Below are positions 61,243-64,000 of a stretch of 64,000 nucleotides of DNA, piece by piece. The stretch comes from Rhynochetos jubatus (Eukaryota; Chordata; Aves; Eurypygiformes; Rhynochetidae), in assembly GCA_027574665.1 (NCBI GenBank), contig CM050652.1:41258307-41322306 (forward strand), written 5' to 3'. Within the stretch, counting starts at the first letter, position 1. Each line of letters starts with the position of its first letter. The notes below the pieces were generated by a model. It saw nothing but the letters and a program-made list of their open reading frames with translations, ran no database searches and was not told where the DNA came from. The position numbers were made by a program, and so were the translations under genes.

Positions 61243-63471
61243 ATTGATCCCATTTACAACAGAGGTCTTGGTATTTAGGTTCTAACGAAAAAACAGATTT
61301 TAACTATAGACTTTTTCTTTCTAAGTCTGCCTAGTGAATTGATTTCCTATCAAGATATATCAAGGAAAGTGAGTACTATTAAGGATAGTTTCCTTATGCA
61401 ATGAATCTTTAAAGGCATTGATTCTTGGAGAGCTAAAAGGGGTGGGGGCGAAAGTTTGCAATTCAATGGGAAAAACTATGTTTTAGATGTGGATCTGAAC
61501 TTCAACTCTGAATGCAAACACTCAGGCAATTTGAACTGAAGATATAGTAAAGGGTAAGGTTAGAAAATGGTTATTTTAAAACCCAAGTGTGTAAGTAAGT
61601 ATAAAATGATCCCTGCTCTAGCAAGTTGTCCTATCCCTGCCCTATCTAGCAATACTCAGAGTCCAACTTTGCTATTAATTTCCCACTAATTAGAGCTATG
61701 TTCTTCACAGAAAACAGAAGTCACCCCTCCCCTCTTCTCTCCTCCATGGTTAAGAGCGGGGATTATTAGGTAACTTGTCTGGTCTCATCAGGCATGGCAG
61801 CCTATCTCTCTAGTCCAGGAAGGAGATTTGGCAAGCAAGGGTATGTGCATGCACACAGACACTCTGCAGTCTTCCAGTCACTGAATTTACACAGTTAAAT
61901 CTCCTGAGTTATTGATAAATAATATCTGATGAAATTTTAAGATAGTGCTAAAGCATTTTCACCAGAAAGCACCTTCTGTTATTCTGCACTACCCATTCCT
62001 TAAAAAGAATTTGATCAAATTTCTTCTTATCCCCAAACAATCACTTTGGACTGGGAGAGAATGGAAAAGGTGGAGGACATGAAAGAGGCATAAAGGGGAC
62101 CCTGCAAGGGTACGATGGGATGACTGGAGTTTGTGACTGTATCATTGTAATGGTAGCTGAAAGCTGAAAATTAAATGGAGTGGGAAAACAACTTATAGGC
62201 ATATCAGTTATCCCAGAAAGACTGTCTGTTTGACTTAATGTGCAGAGATCCCAGTCCAAGAACCAGATCCTGTATTCTTATTTTGCCATCTTTCTGATTT
62301 GATAACCACTAGGTAATTCTGCTCTACCACATTTATAGGCAAAGATCATAGCTGTCTTTTTGAAAGGAGAAAGGAAGTAAATATTTAATCAGGACAAGAT
62401 GTTTTAATGCCATAAAATATTGTACAAAACCCCAAGCACAACATGAGAATTCACATGCTCATTTAATCTGCTTTCTAAGCAGAAATACTTGTGCCTTGCA
62501 AGCCTGAAGCCAGAGTATCAAAAGCCCTTTCTGCTCTGCTGTTTGGGGAACACTGATGGCTCATGACAGTAGTGAAGAAGGTGCTCATTTCTCAGCAGGA
62601 GATTGTGCTGAATGAAGCAGGCTACTGCAGACATTGCTGAAAACAATCTTTTGGTCAAGACCCACACTACCTGCACATTTTAATGTTTAACCACTTCCAG
62701 AACTGCCCTCCTTCCAGCCCAGTCCCAAGGAGCTGGGCCAGTGAGTTGCCAGTTCTTCCTCTTAGCCCATGTGTCAAGTTTCACTTGTTTTACTCGTTTG
62801 CCATAGGAAGCAGTTGACGAATTATTTGATTGTCATAATTCTTCCTTCCAGAGAACTTGTTTTTGCTAATTGTGGATTTTTCCTGTCCCTTTCCCTCCCC
62901 CCAGTTTGGGGCAGGACACAATTCTAAGTAGCATTCAGAGCGACAACTGCACATATGACCATGAGTAGCTGTCATTAATGATACAAACTCCTTTTTCAGA
63001 GTTTTTTATCTGTTTCACTCCTGTCATCTAACCAATTGCCCACGTGATCTGTGGCACATGTCATTTTGTAAGCAGTACTCACATTTCTTGGCTTCTAGTC
63101 TGTCCATTCCCCCATGATAGCCATACAGCTTCTGAGCTTTTGCATCAACCTGTACACTTCCTATAGCTTTGAAGTCCTTTCCTGTCAGCTCAGTTGTCTG
63201 TCTTCTATGGTTTATCATCATATCTCTTCAAAGGAAGGGACTGCTGTTTTGGGAGGGGGATGAAGAGGAAAGGGCTTTCAAGTCCTGTACTTTTTCTGTT
63301 GTAATGAGATGGTAAATTTTACTCTGTTAAGATCCCTGGTGATGATCACTTGACTAGACGATGATTTCCAAGGGTTTTGTTCTGTCTAACTGGTGAAGGT
63401 TATTTATGTGACACCTGTTTCTTTCCAACCATCAACTGGTTGGTTTGAGCATGTCAGCTGTGGTTTTTCAG

Positions 63472-63632
63472 ATATACTCCATCATCCCGCCAGACAAGTC
63501 AGGAGGAAGGCAAGGAATGGCTACGCTCCCATTCAACCGGAGGTCTGCAAGACACTGGCAGTCAGTCCCCGCTTGTTTCTCCTTCAGCTATGTCTTCATC
63601 TGCAACTGGAAAATACCACTTTTCCAACCTGG
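63472..63632 (+). CDS. NAV2: NAV2 coding exon 9 of window
   Basis: This 161-nt exon starts with one base of an Arg codon, holds 53 codons and leaves one base. Acceptor gtggtttttcag, donor TGG|gtaaat. The peptide begins YTPSSRQTSQEEGKEWLRSH, continues STGGLQDTGSQSPLVSPSAM and ends ATGKYHFSNL. KEWLRSHS.GGLQDT is a conserved navigator block. No folded domain. Two open frames of 96 and 63 codons overlap it; the 63-codon frame is the wrong frame for NAV2 and the 96-codon one also is. The true frame is only open between the splice sites. Confidence 0.93.
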
Positions 63633-64000
63633 GTAAATGCTGTTTCCCTTCACTGTTTCTCCCACTCTAGAACAGAATCATAAAATTCAACCATTCATAT
63701 GTCTTAGTTTGCCAAACTAGGTGATTTATTTTAACATCTCCATCATCATATTGTGGTGTCTCACTAATGAGCAAAACTCACAATATTTTTCATGGAGTAG
63801 GCCAGGGTGCCTCTTATTTTGCATACAGAAGAAAGGCACAGATTCTCCACGACTAGCCTAAGGAGAAGAAAATCTGAAGCAGAGCTGGAAATTAGCTTCA
63901 AGGTTAAAGCTACTCATCTCTTAGGATTCAGAGTCAGTAGGATTCTTTCCAGTGAATTTAGTCAATGTCAACCCAGACATTTCTTTTTTCCTATATATGT
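63633..64000 (+). other. NAV2: NAV2 intron, 5' part
   Basis: The window ends 368 bp into this intron. No repeat, gene or signal beyond the donor gtaaat is visible. Confidence 0.85.

Larger units (their letters stand above)
61157..63471 (+). other. NAV2: NAV2 intron, 2315 bp
   Basis: The intron runs from gtatat to acceptor gtggtttttcag at 63471. Its first 100 nt hold a GCATG motif and a pyrimidine tract. The remainder is AT-rich with no recognised repeat or gene. Confidence 0.87.
1..64000 (+). other. NAV2: NAV2 gene locus, central part, both ends outside the window
   Basis: Nine exons on the + strand join in frame into about 809 codons. The translation matches what I recall of vertebrate neuron navigator 2: the ETRRMRTVKNIADLRQ segment, then a Ser/Thr-rich region with the QYRSLPRPSKS signature, and finally the mini-exon reading MQLDRNTLPKKGLR. 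NAV1 and NAV3 share several of these motifs, but the wording around the second, sixth and seventh exons fits NAV2 best. NAV2 is a large cytoskeleton-linked protein of neurons and other cells, induced by retinoic acid in mammals and related to C. elegans UNC-53. The CH domain and the AAA+ domain lie outside the window. All acceptors are AG; all donors are GT except one GC. The CR1 LINE content points to a bird. Confidence 0.92.

Noticed and set aside
63661..63710. AGAATCATAAAATTCAACC resembling an antisense CR1 end
   Set aside because: Similarity is limited to a few short words and does not continue in either direction.
1..64000. Bacterial-type systems (CRISPR arrays, operons, prophage, integrons)
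   Set aside because: Intron-exon structure, CR1 repeats and a vertebrate-specific gene identify eukaryotic nuclear DNA; no regularly spaced repeats or prokaryotic gene clusters were seen.

Overview
The window is vertebrate nuclear DNA, almost certainly from a bird. It is AT-rich, intron-dominated sequence with spliceosomal exons, and every recognisable interspersed repeat is a CR1 LINE fragment, including the characteristic avian CR1 3' ends. The species cannot be named from the sequence.

One protein-coding gene spans the whole window on the + strand. It is the central part of neuron navigator 2 (NAV2), a large cytoskeleton-associated protein. Nine coding exons were placed by splice signals, reading-frame continuity and recalled similarity to the NAV family: 2025-2133, 2537-2920, 6349-6468, 46056-46194, 49475-49751, 51922-52627, 54181-54669, 61115-61156 and 63472-63632. 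They join into one open frame of 2427 nt, about 809 codons, with no stop and no frameshift. The start codon, the N-terminal calponin-homology domain, the later coiled coils, the C-terminal AAA+ ATPase region and both gene ends lie outside the window.

Layout: 1-2024 is the tail of an upstream intron. 2025-6468 holds three exons, the second ending in a non-canonical GC splice donor. 6469-46055 is a single intron of 39,587 bp, about 62% of the window, which carries most of the CR1 fragments, a G-quadruplex-type G tract, an A-tailed GC-rich patch and several candidate regulatory palindromes. 46056-54669 holds four exons of the serine-rich region, including the 706-nt exon with a conserved NAV signature and an SxIP-type EB-binding motif. 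54670-63632 holds a 42-nt mini-exon and one further exon. The window ends 368 bp into the next intron.

No RNA gene, CRISPR array, operon, complete mobile element or novel gene system was found. The most useful observations are the GC-AG intron with an overlapping frame-shifting GT donor, the frame-preserving mini-exon with a GCATG (RBFOX-type) motif 16 nt downstream, the run of phase-matched exons that could be skipped without losing frame, and an internally deleted CR1 copy. Gene identity rests on remembered NAV2 protein sequence, not on an alignment run here.
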